From assembly GCF_002775205.1 (NCBI RefSeq), contig NC_036460.1, positions 1,928,056 to 1,992,055 of the forward strand: a DNA stretch of 64,000 bases, written 5' to 3'. Origin of the DNA: Xiphophorus maculatus. Taxonomy: Eukaryota > Chordata > Actinopteri > Cyprinodontiformes > Poeciliidae. The notes below the pieces were generated by a model. It was not told the DNA's origin and did not search any database. It saw nothing but the letters and a program-made list of their open reading frames with translations. A program made the translations under genes and the position numbers. The stretch's first letter is position 1. Every line of letters starts with the position of its first letter. Of the stretch, positions 34,901 to 55,715 are shown one piece after another.

Positions 34901-36333
34901 CCAGGCCTCCGCTTTACTGAACGGAACCATATTCTCTCTAGTCAGTGTTTCTCGGGAATAATTTTAAATTCCTAATAATTTGTGCCTTTATTCCGCAAAT
35001 ATTGTCATATAAATGCTATAGGTTAATAAAATTAAACTGAACCAAAATAGAGTTATTTATTTACTCCTGTGAAATAATTTACCGGTGGAGTCGGTGAACC
35101 TCAACAGGTTCTGATCCACAAATATGTTGGTCTTCTGTAGGAAAGGAGAAAATACGGACCGTATTCCACCAAACATCTGTATCGTTTAAACTTGAATTTC
35201 TACAGAAGCTTCAATAAATGCACATTAACGTGATTTTTAACGCAGTTACACTGAAACACATTTACTCTGATTCGGCACTATTAAAACTCGCAAGCATCCC
35301 AAGGTTCCGTTAGCTTTCTACATGAATAAACCCAAACACAAGTTAAAAGCCTTCGGATCAAATTTTGATTAATCTCCAAAATAAATAAATAAAAATAAAA
35401 GGGACGACAAATTGAATTTCACGGAGATCGAATGACAGAAACAAAATCAAGCTTTAATTCGGCATCATTAGTTCCGCGATCCAGTTCCGTTATCTTCCGG
35501 AAATGAGAAATGGTAGCAAGCTCCATTTAAAATCTTCAGCAAAAATTTTAACAAATGTTTAAAACATAAACAGGTTCAAACTCGGATCTTAAAGCGGTTA
35601 GAGAACAAAAATATACACACTCTTTAACACGGCTTCATAAAAACTCATATCAGCTGAGATTCTGGATAACTGTTTAGGTAAATAAACAATCAAACCAATC
35701 TCCAGTCGAGGCTGCATTCATTGAAAATTTTAATTATTCTCTGATATCGGACTCTGGATATAACTGGACGTAAGAGGCAAAAATAACCATACTCTTTAAT
35801 TCGGCGTCAATTAAATGAACCAAAAGCCCAGATTCTGGTTCCAGTAGCAGTGCGGCCGCTCACTGAGCCCCGCATACTACGAGCAGCGGATGAGGGTAGA
35901 AGGTGTCAAAAGTTTCGGTAGCAGAGAGATATTTATAAACTCAGTGACGGTCTGCTCTACGACGGATCAGAGAACAGTCTTTATGCAACCATAGAGTGAT
36001 CATGTTCATTTAAAAAAAGTTTACAAAACAACTTCTTCAGGGCTGTTAGTATAAAAGTGCCCGTTTTTCTCCGGGGGTTTGGCGCCCCAGTGTTCCAACG
36101 GCCAGAGCGGAGCAGCCCGGGGCTTTGCGGGGCCCACCTCGCTGAATGACCAGTGATACCCCGCTATAAACCCCCTAGCTGTGACCCTTTCATACCTTGC
36201 TGCGGATCTGACCGGACGTCGACACTTTCCGGATAAGTTTCTGCGGAGATCCGGGCTCCTGCTCGGGCTCACTGTCCGAGGACTCGTCCGGGCACCGGGC
36301 CGCAGTGGACTCCGGTCCCCCTGCCTCCGCCAT
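21472..36333 (-). CDS. dgkd: diacylglycerol kinase delta
   Basis: Type II diacylglycerol kinase: phosphorylates diacylglycerol to phosphatidic acid and so ends DAG signalling. The complete gene has more than 20 exons. Exon 1 (36196-36333) reads [20 protein letters not shown] then [18 protein letters not shown] domain: exons near 32743-32850 ([20 protein letters not shown]), 32570-32645 ([20 protein letters not shown]) and 29655-29760. C1 pair: 29034-29580 ([17 protein letters not shown]) and 28606-28925 ([16 protein letters not shown]). Catalytic domain: about 28160-28517 with GGDGSVGW and 27567-27708 ([17 protein letters not shown]). The accessory kinase half spans about 23700-25450. The SAM domain lies at about 22080-22205 ([13 protein letters not shown]) plus the last exon ([20 protein letters not shown]; stop at 21472). 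Text matches remembered human DGKD throughout, and the C-terminal SAM domain fits delta or eta. Exon 26079-26382 carries a Pro-rich stretch ([13 protein letters not shown]). Introns hold many simple repeats. Neighbouring sag and atg16l1 fit the delta paralogue. Confidence 0.96.
21790..22070. repeat. 18-bp minisatellite in the last dgkd intron
   Basis: About 15 variants of CTCTCTGTCCCTCTGTGC. Large open frames on both strands here are artefacts of the repeat. Next to it, 21640-21770 has imperfect CAACATCCATCC-type repeats. Confidence 0.95.
24440..25200. other. dgkd intron, no feature beyond AT-rich sequence
   Basis: Intron between dgkd exons, with an AT-rich stretch at 24754-24835. Nothing coding was accepted. 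Confidence 0.7.
29147..29190. repeat. (AC)n microsatellite
   Basis: About 21 dinucleotide copies directly upstream (in the dgkd sense) of the second exon of the first C1 domain. Confidence 0.98.
29325..29412. repeat. 11-bp minisatellite GTGTATCCAGG
   Basis: Seven to eight copies with variants (GTGTGTCCAGC, CTGTATCCAG) in a dgkd intron between the two exons of the first C1 domain. Confidence 0.9.
30418..30487. repeat. (GT)n microsatellite
   Basis: About 35 dinucleotides with one GC interruption, in the long dgkd intron. Confidence 0.98.
31572..31695. repeat. (ATC)n microsatellite
   Basis: Trinucleotide array mixing ATC and ACC units, with CTGATCATC interruptions near its start. Confidence 0.97.
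32866..32905. repeat. (ATC)n microsatellite next to a dgkd PH exon
   Basis: About a dozen ATC units within 25 bp of the acceptor of the first PH-domain exon. Confidence 0.95.
33032..34182. repeat. 1.15-kb (GGAT)n / GGATGATT satellite
   Basis: Continuous GGAT tetranucleotides interrupted by a recurring ATGATT variant, giving a higher-order pattern. Long open frames (Met-Asp-Gly-Trp repeats) are by-products. It lies in dgkd intron 1. Confidence 0.98.
34300..36195. other. dgkd intron 1, including a degenerate ~175-bp repeat
   Basis: No exon was recognised. Between about 35265 and 35870 the motif CTCTTTAATTCGGC-like followed by a TCATTA/TCAATTA stretch recurs four times (about 35272, 35458, 35629 and 35802), roughly 171-186 bp apart, each preceded by an A-rich segment. 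This looks like an old decayed tandem repeat. Confidence 0.55.
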
Positions 36334-37576
36334 CCTGTCATTATCAGGCCCCCGATGAGTAGCAGAGAAGCGGCTCCCCCTAGCGGCGAACAGTGGGCAG
36401 CACAGCAGCGAGGCTGCGAACGGTGCATACCGCCCCCCGCTGGCGAATCTCTAACATTACTAGAATAATAGCATTTTTGCGCGCTGTATTAAAAACGACT
36501 CGTTTCACTGTTTGACATGAAATCCGACCAAGCCTTTCAAGTTTTCGGCCCGTTAGGATGGCCAAATTGATTCATGTTGCTAATTTAATGAATAATTATC
36601 TGAGGATACTTCAAACTGAGATTTGTACATACATTATATAAATATTTGGAAGAATTACCTTTTAAATGTATGAGCTTTAGTTTTAGATATTCTTCCACAA
36701 GCTTTTACAAGAATTTGACGGATTATAGTCCAATTCCATCTGACAGTTCTGGTGTAGTCTGTCATCAGACCAAACACTTTAAGTTTAGCTTATTTACACT
36801 AAAGAAATGTCTCCTAAATGTAATCTTTTTGTCCTTTTTGAGTGCATTTGCAAACCGTAATCTGCCTTTTTATGTTGTCTTAGGAGTAATGGCTTCTTCC
36901 TTTCTAAGTGGCCTTGCATTCATACGTTAAAAAATTTGTACCAAAACATCTGAGAGACAAAATCCTTTTCCAGATGGTTGGACATTTACAGGCTGTTTCA
37001 ATTTGCAAGATTGCTTGACCAGATGAATGAGACACAAATAGTCATCTTGAAATTGGACACAAAGAAGAACCAGATTAGTGGAGGTCCAAAGCTGTTCTTC
37101 ACCATTCCTTTAGATTTCTTTCTAGAAGCCATTTAAAGAAGAAATATGTTGCATTAAGTTGGATGGACAAATGGCTGGTTGGTTGTTTGTTTGGTTGGTT
37201 GGCTGGTTGGATGAATCAAACAGATGCTTTTTGGTTTAGGACGTTCTTTAATCTGAGAACAGTTAAAAACTACATTCTGAACTCTGGTTTGTATCCGATT
37301 CACTAGAAGCTACAGAACAATACTACAGATATATGTAGCCCTGTCCCTTAGGTACCTCTTCCTCCACAGCGGGACATACAGATTTGAGCTACATCACCTC
37401 CACTGAGGAACTGTCAGAGGTTAACAACTACAGGCGCTATCTAACTCTGAGGACTTCACAACAGACATCTTGCAGGGTAACCATATGAGGTTCCTCTGAT
37501 GACTCCTCTGTCCTGAATGTCTATTGATCATTAGGTGGAGTACTGAGCAGTCGATGCCATTGGCCATCTTTTTAGT

Positions 37577-40500
37577 TTAGGCCTCAGTTGGAGATTCATC
37601 GTCATCTCCGTAGACCACGCCCTTCAGGTAGGCCCGTTTAAAGTCTTCAAACACCATGTCGTCAGGTTCACTGCAAAGGTCAGAGAGAAATGTGACGGCC
37701 ACACAACATGAATAAACATAAAGTTTTATTTGTTTTCTCGGATTTTTAAAGTTTGAAGACTGAATTGTCGTGCTCAAGCAGACAATCTTACCTGTCCTTC
37801 ACTGCAGGTCAGAAGCAGCAGAAAAAGATCGAAAAGAGGACGTGAATATTCATTCTGAGGTAATCAAATGAAAGAACCCTTTACTTTGAAACAATGAGTC
37901 CAGGTTGGCTACACCAGTCTGGTAGGCGGAGCTACATACATCTGAGGGTAGGGCTGTATGGGATACTAAGCATTTCAAGTCTTTACCTGGTTCTGATTTT
38001 GGATTCATCAGTTTGAAGGGCACCTCCACAGAAACCTCACTGTGAAACACACAGAGCTGTGAGCCTCCACGTCATAGAAGATACACACAAACGGTGTCGA
38101 GGCATGTACGTACCTGGACCCCACCGTCCTGTTGGTGAGCAGCAGGAGACGGAGCAAAGACACAGTCAGTTAACATTCATCTACAACTGCAGATGATTTG
38201 CTGCTGAATGTCTACAAACATATAAGCAAACTCAAAGCAGAGGTTAACTCACCCGGAGGCTATCATCTTCAGTACCACCTTGTAGGAAATCAGCATCCCC
38301 TGGACCTCTTTCAGCACCTCCTGCTTCACACTGAGACAGAGAGACAAAACTCAGAACTCCTCCTTGGTCCTTCAGTACCGCACCTCCAGAGCGAACCGTG
38401 ACACCTACATGCTGGATGAAGCCAGGTTGGTGTCTTCATGTTTCAGTCGTCCATCCAGAGCGATTCCTCTGCGGTCCTTGTTGTACGCCAGCAGAGGGTA
38501 CAGAGTGTACTCCTTCTTCAGTGTGGTACCAGAGGGAACCGAATCCCTGGGATGTGGATCAGAACCTCATGAACAATACAGCTCCAACAGATAACCGGTA
38601 ATTCAGAACGTTCACCAGACACCAGGCACACAAACACTCACTCAGGCTCTTCTTTGGCCACAGATTTCACGTATTTGTCATTGGAGTAGAGCACCACATT
38701 GGTCACCTGCTCAACTGAACACAGTCAAGAAGAAACAATGATGAGAAAGTGATAACTTCATATACAGGTATCCACATATACCTGGTACATGTTCAGGAAC
38801 AACAGCCGTAGTAACGTTCAGAGACACATCCATGACACAATCGTGTTATAGCAGGTTCCCTTGCTCACAAGTTTCCTCTGAGAATCTAATAAAGTCGTGA
38901 TCATACAGAGATACTGAGTAGAAACTCATTAGTTCAATCACAGGACAGGTGAGTTCAGATGGGTGGAAATAAGGACAGGTGTGTATAGGTAAGCAAAGTT
39001 GTATAAATGTGAAGACAAGTGTGCATAAAGGACAAATAGTTACGTAAAGGTACGGGGCAGGTATGTCAAGGTTAGCCTGTCTGTATAAAAGATAGGGCAG
39101 GAATATAAAGCTGAACACAGGTGTGTAAAGGTGAGGACTGATTGTGTATAGGTAAAGACAAACTGAATAAAGATGGGAACAAGTGTGTTGGGGTGAGCAA
39201 AAGTTTATAAAGGTGGGAACAGGTGTACAATTGGGGAGATACTGTAGGTGTGTGTATTAGTAAGCAAAGTTGCATAAAGTTAAGGGCAGGTGTGTACAGA
39301 TTAGCCCAGGTTGTGTAAAGCTGAACACAGGTTTGTAAACCTTTGGATGTGGAGGAAGAGAACCTCACCTGACAAACTGATGTCTTTGATGCTCCTGCTG
39401 GAGGAGTTGGTGATTTCAACGTTGGCTTTGACTGGCTCACCGTGGTAAAACGTCTGCAGACAAAGAAACAGATAGACAGATTATTGTGTCCACAAACTTT
39501 AAAATGTGAAGGATTTCTTCTGGACACCTCATTAGAAAGATGTCCCACTGGTTTGAAAGCCTCTGGAGAAGACACTGAGTTCAACTTCCTTTCTCACAAA
39601 ATACAAACAAAAATGGAGTATCATCAGATTTCAGTGGTTGGAAGATTTTGCTTTAGTCTTTGGCTAAAGACCACGAGCCATTTCTCCTGCTAACGCTAGA
39701 TTAGCTTTTGTTTGTTGTTTGTTTTATTTACCCAGAAGGCCCTGCGCTGTAGTCTACTTCCTTATTTTGGAGCTGGTCTGCTTGGCATTCACATATGCAT
39801 TCGAACTGCACCAGAGTTCACTTCAACTGAACTCAGACTGAGGTTTGTAGGCGGACCAGTGTTTGCTATTTTGCTCTGTATCAGAGTTAGATTATGTATT
39901 CATTCATGGGGTCTTCCATGGCTAGCCCTTCTGTTTTGAATGAACTTTAGCCTAGACCATGGATACTTTGTCTCTCATCGACTGATCCCAGAATCGGGTC
40001 GACTGACCTCTTTGGGAAGGCTGAGCTTGACATGTAGAGGTTTTTCGGACATCAAGAACTCAAAGGTCATGTCTGCGAATGGAGCCACTTCAGTGTTCTC
40101 TGGACTGAACTGGATCTTTCGGATGGTGAGACGAACTGAGCTCCTGCAGAAAAAGATAAGAACCACATGATGCAACACTGATGGAGTGAATCCAGGTCCG
40201 GTAAACACACTCACTGTTTATCGATCTTCTCGTCCTGATTCTCCCCACAGAACGCCTTCACCTCGAACTCCACCGCACATTTCTGCCCAGCACAAACACA
40301 CAATGGGAAAGGTCAAACATCCGGAGGGACAGAGATAGATGGATGAAGATATGGATGATATCAGGGAGAATTTGTTACCTTTCCCACATCATTCGGACCG
40401 GGCTGCAGACTAACGGAACACGGCAGGTTGTCTGGAAACTGAAAAGGTTTTATTGCAGATGACCTCGACTGCCAACAACAATTCAGCCGATTGATGTTTG

Positions 40501-41692
40501 AAAATGTTTCATGATTTAAATGAGGAGAATCCTAATCTTAGCTCTGGGTCAGATGTGATTCTTGGTCTGACTTAAACTCTTGCTGAGACGTCAGACCAGG
40601 ATAAGATTTCAGTCCCTGACTGATTGGATCTCTGTCTTTTTCACAGCCTTGATCTTCCCTCAGTCCAAAATTTGACTTTTGTCCTAATTTAGACTTCAAT
40701 ACTTGGTCAAACCCAACTTAGGTCTTACAACAGACACCTGTCCTCTGCCTGCTTCAGAGCAATGCCTGGAGTAAGGCCTGACCTTGGGCTGGAAGACCTC
40801 AGGCTCCGTGTAGCGTCTGACTTCAACCCTCACCTCGAAGAAGAAAGGGTAGGCGTTGTCTCCTAGTTTGTGCAGAAGCTTCTGCTGGACCCTGGTGTGG
40901 GTCAGCTTCTCTTTGTCCTGCAACTCTGGGTAAACCTGCCGGGTCACCACGAACAGGTCCCTCCTGAAGGCCACGCCCATCACATCCATATCCTGTCGAC
41001 CGTATCGAAACGTGCAGGAGAGCATCACATAAACTGGCAGAGACAAAAAACAACGAGGCTTAATGGAGACCAAGGTTCCCAAATATGATTTCTGAGAAGT
41101 GAGAGGATTAAAGCTCACCTTTCTTTCCTTTCAGCTGTGCTGGGTCAATCACAATCACGCCGTCTGTGAGATTAGAAACAGGAGGAGTCCATTTCACACA
41201 ATGAAATGGTCCACACTGGGCTTATGCAGAAAAGACTCAGCACCAACAACAAACAGTCTTGATCCGTTTGGTGTGGTTCTGTTTAGACCCTTTAGGATTT
41301 CTGGGCAAAGTGTTTTCAGTAAAGGACCAAATATCCTTTCTCTTCAGAGAAGAATATTGGTGAGGTCATATTCTCCATCTCTGTTGATGGAAGTTAATTG
41401 ATTTTTTCCTGCACAGGAACCTTCAGTTCACAAAAAAAACAACTCCCAACTAATCAGGAACATCTAATGGTCAAGTTGGAACTCACCAACTGGATCCACA
41501 GAGTCACAGTGATCCACAAAGTCTCTCTTCGCCATGTAGACGGCCACCTGTCCAAAAAAACAGAGGGACACACATCAAGATGGCTGCTTGTTCAAGAAGA
41601 CTTTACCTACAAATGGATGAATGGGTTTTCTCAGCAGAACTTACCGACTTGTCTCTGGATACCTTCTTGAAGACAACGTGTTTCGGACTCAT
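37577..41692 (-). CDS. sag: visual arrestin (S-antigen, rod arrestin)
   Basis: Arrestin binds light-activated, phosphorylated visual opsin and stops signalling in photoreceptors. The first coding exon 41645-41692 reads [16 protein letters not shown]. Further exons, approximately: 41485-41543 ([16 protein letters not shown]), 41121-41161, 40834-41035 ([35 protein letters not shown]), 40380-40440 ([20 protein letters not shown]), 40216-40284, 40009-40144 ([16 protein letters not shown]), 39370-39455 ([20 protein letters not shown]), 38643-38717, 38410-38545 ([20 protein letters not shown]), 38254-38333 ([18 protein letters not shown]), a small exon near 38120, 37987-38040 ([18 protein letters not shown]) and 37577-37670 ([15 protein letters not shown], stop 37577). 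The usual arrestin N- and C-domains are complete. The C-tail lacks an obvious clathrin box, as in visual arrestins. The dgkd/atg16l1 neighbourhood points to sag rather than cone arr3. The small exon near 38120 is least certain. Confidence 0.93.
38945..39345. repeat. degenerate tandem repeat in a sag intron
   Basis: About a dozen diverged units of 30-38 bp such as GGACAGGTGTGTATAGGTAA followed by GCAAAGTTGTATAAA. Orientation is constant. No function was inferred. Confidence 0.75.
39545..39870. repeat. dispersed repeat copy B (sag intron)
   Basis: Partner of 1612-1965 with the same landmark order (AAAGACCACGAG, CATTTCTCCTGCTA, TTTACCCAGAA, CACATATGCATTC). The two copies lie about 38 kb apart in different genes. 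Confidence 0.75.
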
Positions 41693-42681
41693 CCTGACCA
41701 ACGGGTCTCAAACTGAAACAGAAATATTCAAACAGCCCTGGTGGAGAATCGCCTGCTAGAGTCTTCAGAGAAACAAATCTGTTGAGAAGCAAGATCCACA
41801 GAGACTTTACTGTTTACACAGAATCAGGATCCAAAGATATCCTACTCTACAGGAAACGAGGGTCAAGCATCCCATGAGATCTCTGCATCTACAAAGAGTT
41901 TACAATCCACAGAGATCCAGGGATCTGCAGCAGGCGCCAAAGTCCAGTCTTCCAGAGATACTATCCTACAAGCTTTAGATGCATTTCTTCTCCAACACGG
42001 CTGAACCAAGTGAACCGTTTGTTACCAGGCCTCTGCAGAACTTAATAAGATGCTGATGAAGGAATTGAGCCATTTGATTGAAGTATGTTAAACCAGGGAA
42101 GGAGCTAAAACATGCAGGATACCAAAACCTGAGGACTTTAGACAGTAATGTCCTAAAGTCTTCAGAGAACCAAGAGCTACAGAGACTTTACAGTCCGCAC
42201 AGAATCAGAATTAAAAGATATTCTACAAACTACTCATAACTAGCAGCCAAATATCCCACGATCTACTGAGATCCCAGAATCCCATTAAAGGGATCCAAGG
42301 ATCCATAGCAGGGGTGTCTATGAGAGCTGCTATGCTGTAACTTTTAACCATATCCCTTCTTTAACACGGCTGAACTGAACGGTCTGTTACCAGGCGTCTG
42401 CAGAACTCAATAACATTTGGTTAAAGTGTGCTGGAGGAGGGATGAATGTAAAAGTTTCAGGGTTGTAGCTTTAGAGGATTGGATTTGGGCAGACAGGATA
42501 CAGAAATACTGAATAAACCAGCCCCTCAACTCCAACCGGAAAAAGATGGAAACTCTGGAACCTGACAGGAAAATAAAGCTTTTTTGTCCAGGTCTTATTT
42601 TCCTTCTTAGCCAAACCTGATGTTGAGTTTCCATGGAAACTCTTAAAACGGCTGAACCAATGCCTGGGAACAGAAACTCAC

Positions 42682-42748
42682 CTGAAGCAGCAGCAGCCAA
42701 GAAGAGGATGAAGAAACCTGAGACGGAGTCGGCTGGAGATGAAGAAGA
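42682..42748 (-). other. sag: untranslated first exon of sag
   Basis: The segment ends GCTGCTTCAG|GTGAGTTTCT, a strong donor at 42681. The next exon starts at about 41712 after a CTGTTTCAG acceptor and carries 20 bp of leader before the ATG at 41692. The start is placed about 25-30 bp downstream of the TATA box and is approximate. Confidence 0.6.
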
Positions 42749-42765
42749 TTGTTTAGCAGCTGATC

Positions 42766-42830
42766 ACATGTATTTATAATCTCTGCACACAGCGTGGTCA
42801 GCATGCTGATCATTACTCTGTAATCCTGCA
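42766..42830 (-). promoter_or_regulatory. sag: sag core promoter with TATA box and CRX/NRL-like sites
   Basis: On the minus strand, in order: GGATTA (42826-42821), a CRX/OTX core; TGATCAGCATGCTGAC (42812-42797), containing TGCTGA half-sites of the NRL/MAF type; then TATAAATA (42778-42771). This is the usual layout of rod-gene promoters. Motifs are read directly; binding is inferred. Confidence 0.6.
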
Positions 42831-42905
42831 GCGTCCGTCTGCAGCTCTGTTTACTGCATCCCACGTGCACGCTCACACGTGCACACTGGCTCTGAGGAAA
42901 CTCCA

Positions 42906-45880
42906 CATGTAAACCACAAACCCGGACCAGTTAAACTGAGCTGTCTTTGGTTTCCACGGCGTCTGGGGAATTTTGTTCTGCTGTAAATGATGAGAGGAAC
43001 CTCAGAACGAAACCGAACAGATCTCCATCTGCTGAAGTCATTGCAACATTTTTATTATGAAATCGAGGCCCAGAATTTCAGCTTCATTATCGGCTCCATC
43101 CCTGTGACTTCCTGCTTTAAAACGAAACGATGCTCTCCAGTTCTCCTCTCTCTGCTGTTTTCCTTCTGTTCTATTTTACTATCTGCAGTTATGTTTGCTG
43201 GTTTTTCTGAAAGAGTCGCCATTTTGTTTTTGCTTTGCTTTGGCTTGCCTGCTTAGAAAGATTGGAAGAACATATTTTTAGAAATATTGAATCTCGTCCA
43301 GGCATGTAGCCCACCACCATTCTACTAATTTCCATGTTAGAAAACTGGGAAAAAAAAGAATAAAAATGTATGAAAGTAAGAATAGAAGCAAAGAAAATGC
43401 AGCTGAGAAAATGGGAAAAGAAAATCTCGGAAAAGATTGAAGGCTGACTTTGCTCTGCCTGTAGCTTATAACAATGCAGGATGAGAAAATGAATTACCTT
43501 AACCCCCCAGAAGTCATTGTGACATTCAGGTAAACATTTTTTGCTAAAACTCACCAGGATGCTTTAAACCAGCAAGTCAAGCAGCGACGGTGTAAATGGA
43601 AGCAGCTGAAAGTCTCACATTTTTAGCCAGTTTTACTTTTAAAGTAGTTGCTTCAGATTGGATGAGGCCTCCTGCCAGGTGGGGGTAATCTTAATTTTGG
43701 CCCCAATATTGCACCATACAGCATCACGAACACCATTTCTAAAAGTCGTGCCGTCTGCATCGTTCATTTTTTATGTTTGGTGAAATAAGGAGGAGTTCCT
43801 GAAACTGTCAGGATGACAGAAAGTGATCAGAGGTTCATTCATCAGGATGAAGGTTTGAACTGGAATCAGGAGGGAAAATAATGTGTTTAAAAAGTTGAGA
43901 TTTTAAGTAATAATGGAAGATTTCTCTGATTTCCAGGAATTATAACCTCAGTAGAGACAAGACTGTAAACCATTAAGATTGCAATAAATGCTTATGGTAA
44001 ATCTGTTAAATCGGTAATAAATGTAAAAGTTAAATCTGAAATGTTTAATTTGCAATTTCAAAATAAATGTTTTTTTTCTTTCACAAACTTGATGACTAAT
44101 TTGAAGGTTAGAGATAATTCTCTTTATTTGGAGCCTTAGCTGGTCTGAGCTTCATGTTTCTGCTTCATTCAACCATTAGTATGAGTCCATGTCGGATCAG
44201 AACCAGAACCAGTTCCATGAGCTTCCGGTACGATCAGAGCAGGATCATGTTTATAACATGTCGACATACGTGATCAGGACGAGTCTGTGCTGAGCTGATC
44301 AGCTGAGACAGAGTCAGCAGTCTGAGTGCTGACAGCAGCTAAACTCAGACACACACACACACACACACACACCCACACACACACACCTTCAGCTCTTATC
44401 TGGACTGAACCAAAGCAGAACCATTCGCCTCTCTAGAACCGGGCTTCAGGACATTATGTGAAAGATGCTACAGATCTACAGAGCTAGATGTGGCCAAAAT
44501 GGCATTATGATGCATTCAAGGACAACCTGTAAACTCTATAATCAATGTTGAAATAAAACTAAAATGTGACAATATGATGGAAGATGGTCATGATTCATTT
44601 TCATGATTACATCTGAGAAATGATTGGCACCCTGCTCCAACTCCACCATCGTCCATACTTTATATTTCAAATGAATATTTTATAAAACTATATTAATGAA
44701 ACCGATGCGACTTTTTAAGCACAAAAATATAATTAAGTATCTCAGGTCAAGCGGAGTCTCCCTCAAAGAATAGATTTTATCTCAATGGACGTCCTGGTAA
44801 AATGAAGTTATAATAATAAAATAAGCAGTTTGCTAGTTTAGTGAAGCTCTATCAGCATCGCAGCGAGTCCAAGCATAGATCCTAACAACAGGAAGGCTGA
44901 TTAAAGTTCTGGAACAGCCAGGTCGGACTCCAGAACCAGGTTGGACAGAACATCTGGTCACCAGGAGCAGCTGGTGGACGACAGCAGTCAGACATGTGGA
45001 GAACGTCAGAGATCACAGGAATAGTTTAGGAGTGAACCCTCTTTCTGCAGACAACAGCTTTGTTTCTGAGTGGCACTGTGATGTGAACGATTCATCATGA
45101 CCTCAAGAAGTTTAACCTTTTTAAAAACCCACCGCAGTTTAAATGCAGTTTTAGATTAACTTCATCGTAGCTTCGACTCTATTGGACTCATTTTGCTCTG
45201 AAAGCTTCAGCGAACGGTTGGTTTATTCACAGCAACATGACAATGAAGACTCAGATTTCTCACTATAAAGGATCAAACTGAATCCACTACAGAGATTCTG
45301 ATGTTAGAGTCGTGTTCATGTTCTGACCCGACCGCGGTTCTGCAGTTTGAACTTACAGTCCGGCGGCTCCTTATGCCACCGATCTCAGAAATGTTCAGTG
45401 GAAAGTTTTGAGTTGTTTGTAATCATAATTTAAAACAAAAATAGTGATGAGAAAATGTGTTATTCATTTAGCTGTTGAATAATTCTGCACATATATTTTA
45501 TTAATAAAGCCAAAACTACACTTCTGCCGTCTGAAACATTGATGAGAACCGAGGACAGCAGGAATCTCCTCCATCTCAGCTTCCATTTATCTTCATTTTT
45601 CACAAAAACTCCAACGTGTTGAAAATAACTGAAACCATACAGAGGCTTCATGACTTTTCAACCAACCAATCAGAAGCCCACCCAGTATGGCGGCCATGCA
45701 GTGAGGCTCCCAGAGCCGGCGCCGGGTTCCTGGACCGTCAATCCGACCCGTCGGGATCCAGCAGAAGACCTGAGGATTGGTCTACTGTGTGAGAATCAGA
45801 ACAACTTGAGCAGTGAGCGCCAGAGCCTGAAAACCTTAAGGTTTGTGTCTGCAGAGCTAAAGCAGTGAGCTGGAAACACC
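42906..45880. other. intergenic region between sag and atg16l1
   Basis: No gene was recognised. It contains an (AC)n tract at about 44349-44387 and otherwise unique-looking sequence. Small frames (up to 121 codons at 43189-43554 minus) lack support. Confidence 0.6.
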
Positions 45881-45881
45881 G

Positions 45882-45887
45882 TTTATT
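45882..45887 (-). promoter_or_regulatory. candidate atg16l1 polyadenylation signal
   Basis: AATAAA on the minus strand about 530 bp after the atg16l1 stop codon. Confidence 0.4.
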
Positions 45888-46413
45888 TTTCCCAGTGGTC
45901 AGTGAACGCAGCGTGAGCGGCTCGTTTTCAGGCGGTTCGGGTTTAATGTCTCCCAGCCAACTGAAAACATGAACAGAAACAAGCGGAAAAACTACAGACC
46001 GATTAGTGTTTATGGATCTGAAAACTGATCAGGCCGTTTCCATGGTAACATGTCAGCGGCTGCTTCTGAAGGAACCGGCAGCTTTCCCAGTATCGCTCCG
46101 GGAACGCTCAGAGGCACTTCTGCAGCGGTGTGTGTGTGTGTGTGTGTATCAAACAGACCAACATTCACTCTCAGAGTCTTTAATCTTCATCTGTTTAGTG
46201 CGAAAAACTTCCTGTTTCAAACCAATCCGTCTCCTCCTCTTCCTCAGCCTTCATCAGCTGTCCATTCAACCGTCAACCAGCAGGTGGCGCTGAGAGCCAG
46301 CTCCTCTTCTTCTTCTGTCACAGTTAAAATGACTGAGCATTAAAAGCTCCTCAGCAGCTTCATCAGGAGTCCAGCAGCGTGTTGGCTCCGCCCCCTTCCT
46401 GGGCTCCGGCCAA

Positions 46414-54961
<8,548 letters not shown>

Positions 54962-55305
54962 CACCACCTGGAAGAGCAGCAGCAGTCAGTGGGACACAGA
55001 GACACACTGGGACAGACAGAAGGACGAGCAGCATCTCAGACAGCTCTGTTTTAATCAGAACCAGAACCCGGTTCTGATCCATTTAAACCTGCAGTAGAAA
55101 CCAGTTTCTCTCCTGAGGACAGAGTGAGCCCTCTGTCCACACATCCACCTCTCTGCTCATGAATCAGCTGTTTCATCCCTGATGCAATCAGGTTACCATG
55201 ACTACATAATCAGATAGGTTAATTATCCTGAACTGGACCAGGATTTAACTAGATAACCGCGGTCCGGATGACAAACCTGCTCCAGAGCTGATTATTGATC
55301 AGATA

Positions 55306-55715
55306 AATAAGATAAGATAAATCTTTACTGTCATTGTCACAAGGACAACAAAATTCAAAAGGTGCCATCAGTCGGTGCACATGCCCAAAAACAAAAAATA
55401 ACTGTCTTACAATTCACACACAACGCAAGAATCAACAAACAACTGGCAAAAAAAAGTAAGAACAGCCACATTCTCACATCCATCATTTATGATGATTAAT
55501 GGTTGTTTTTGATTGCATTTAGTTCTGTTATTGCTATCGGGTAGAAACTGTCTCTGAGACGGTTGGTTCTGGTTCTGGTTGCTCTGTATCTTCTGCCTGA
55601 AGGCAGCAGTGTGAACAGAGAAGGTCCGGGGTGAGAAGTGTCCTTTGTGATGTTGCGCTTTTCTCAGACAGCGGTCGCTGTGCAGGTCCTCCAGTGAGGG
55701 GAGAGGGCAGCCTCA
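55306..55715. mobile_element. interspersed repeat of common fish type
   Basis: Starts GATAAGATAAATCTTTACTG, then TCATTGTCACAAGGACAAC and AAATTC, and continues through CTGTCTCTGAGACGGTTGG and CTTCTGCCTGAAGGCAGCAG. Such text recurs widely in fish genomes, probably as the 3' part of a retroelement. The class was not established. It lies in intron 1 of atg16l1. Confidence 0.55.

Noticed and set aside
36021-36468. Frames of 95-135 codons around the dgkd start
   Set aside because: Shadows of GC-rich promoter and first-exon sequence; only the MAEAGGPES frame continues into DGKD.
43189-43554. 121-codon minus-strand frame
   Set aside because: Low-complexity Phe/Ser-rich composition, no recognisable domain, and intergenic position.
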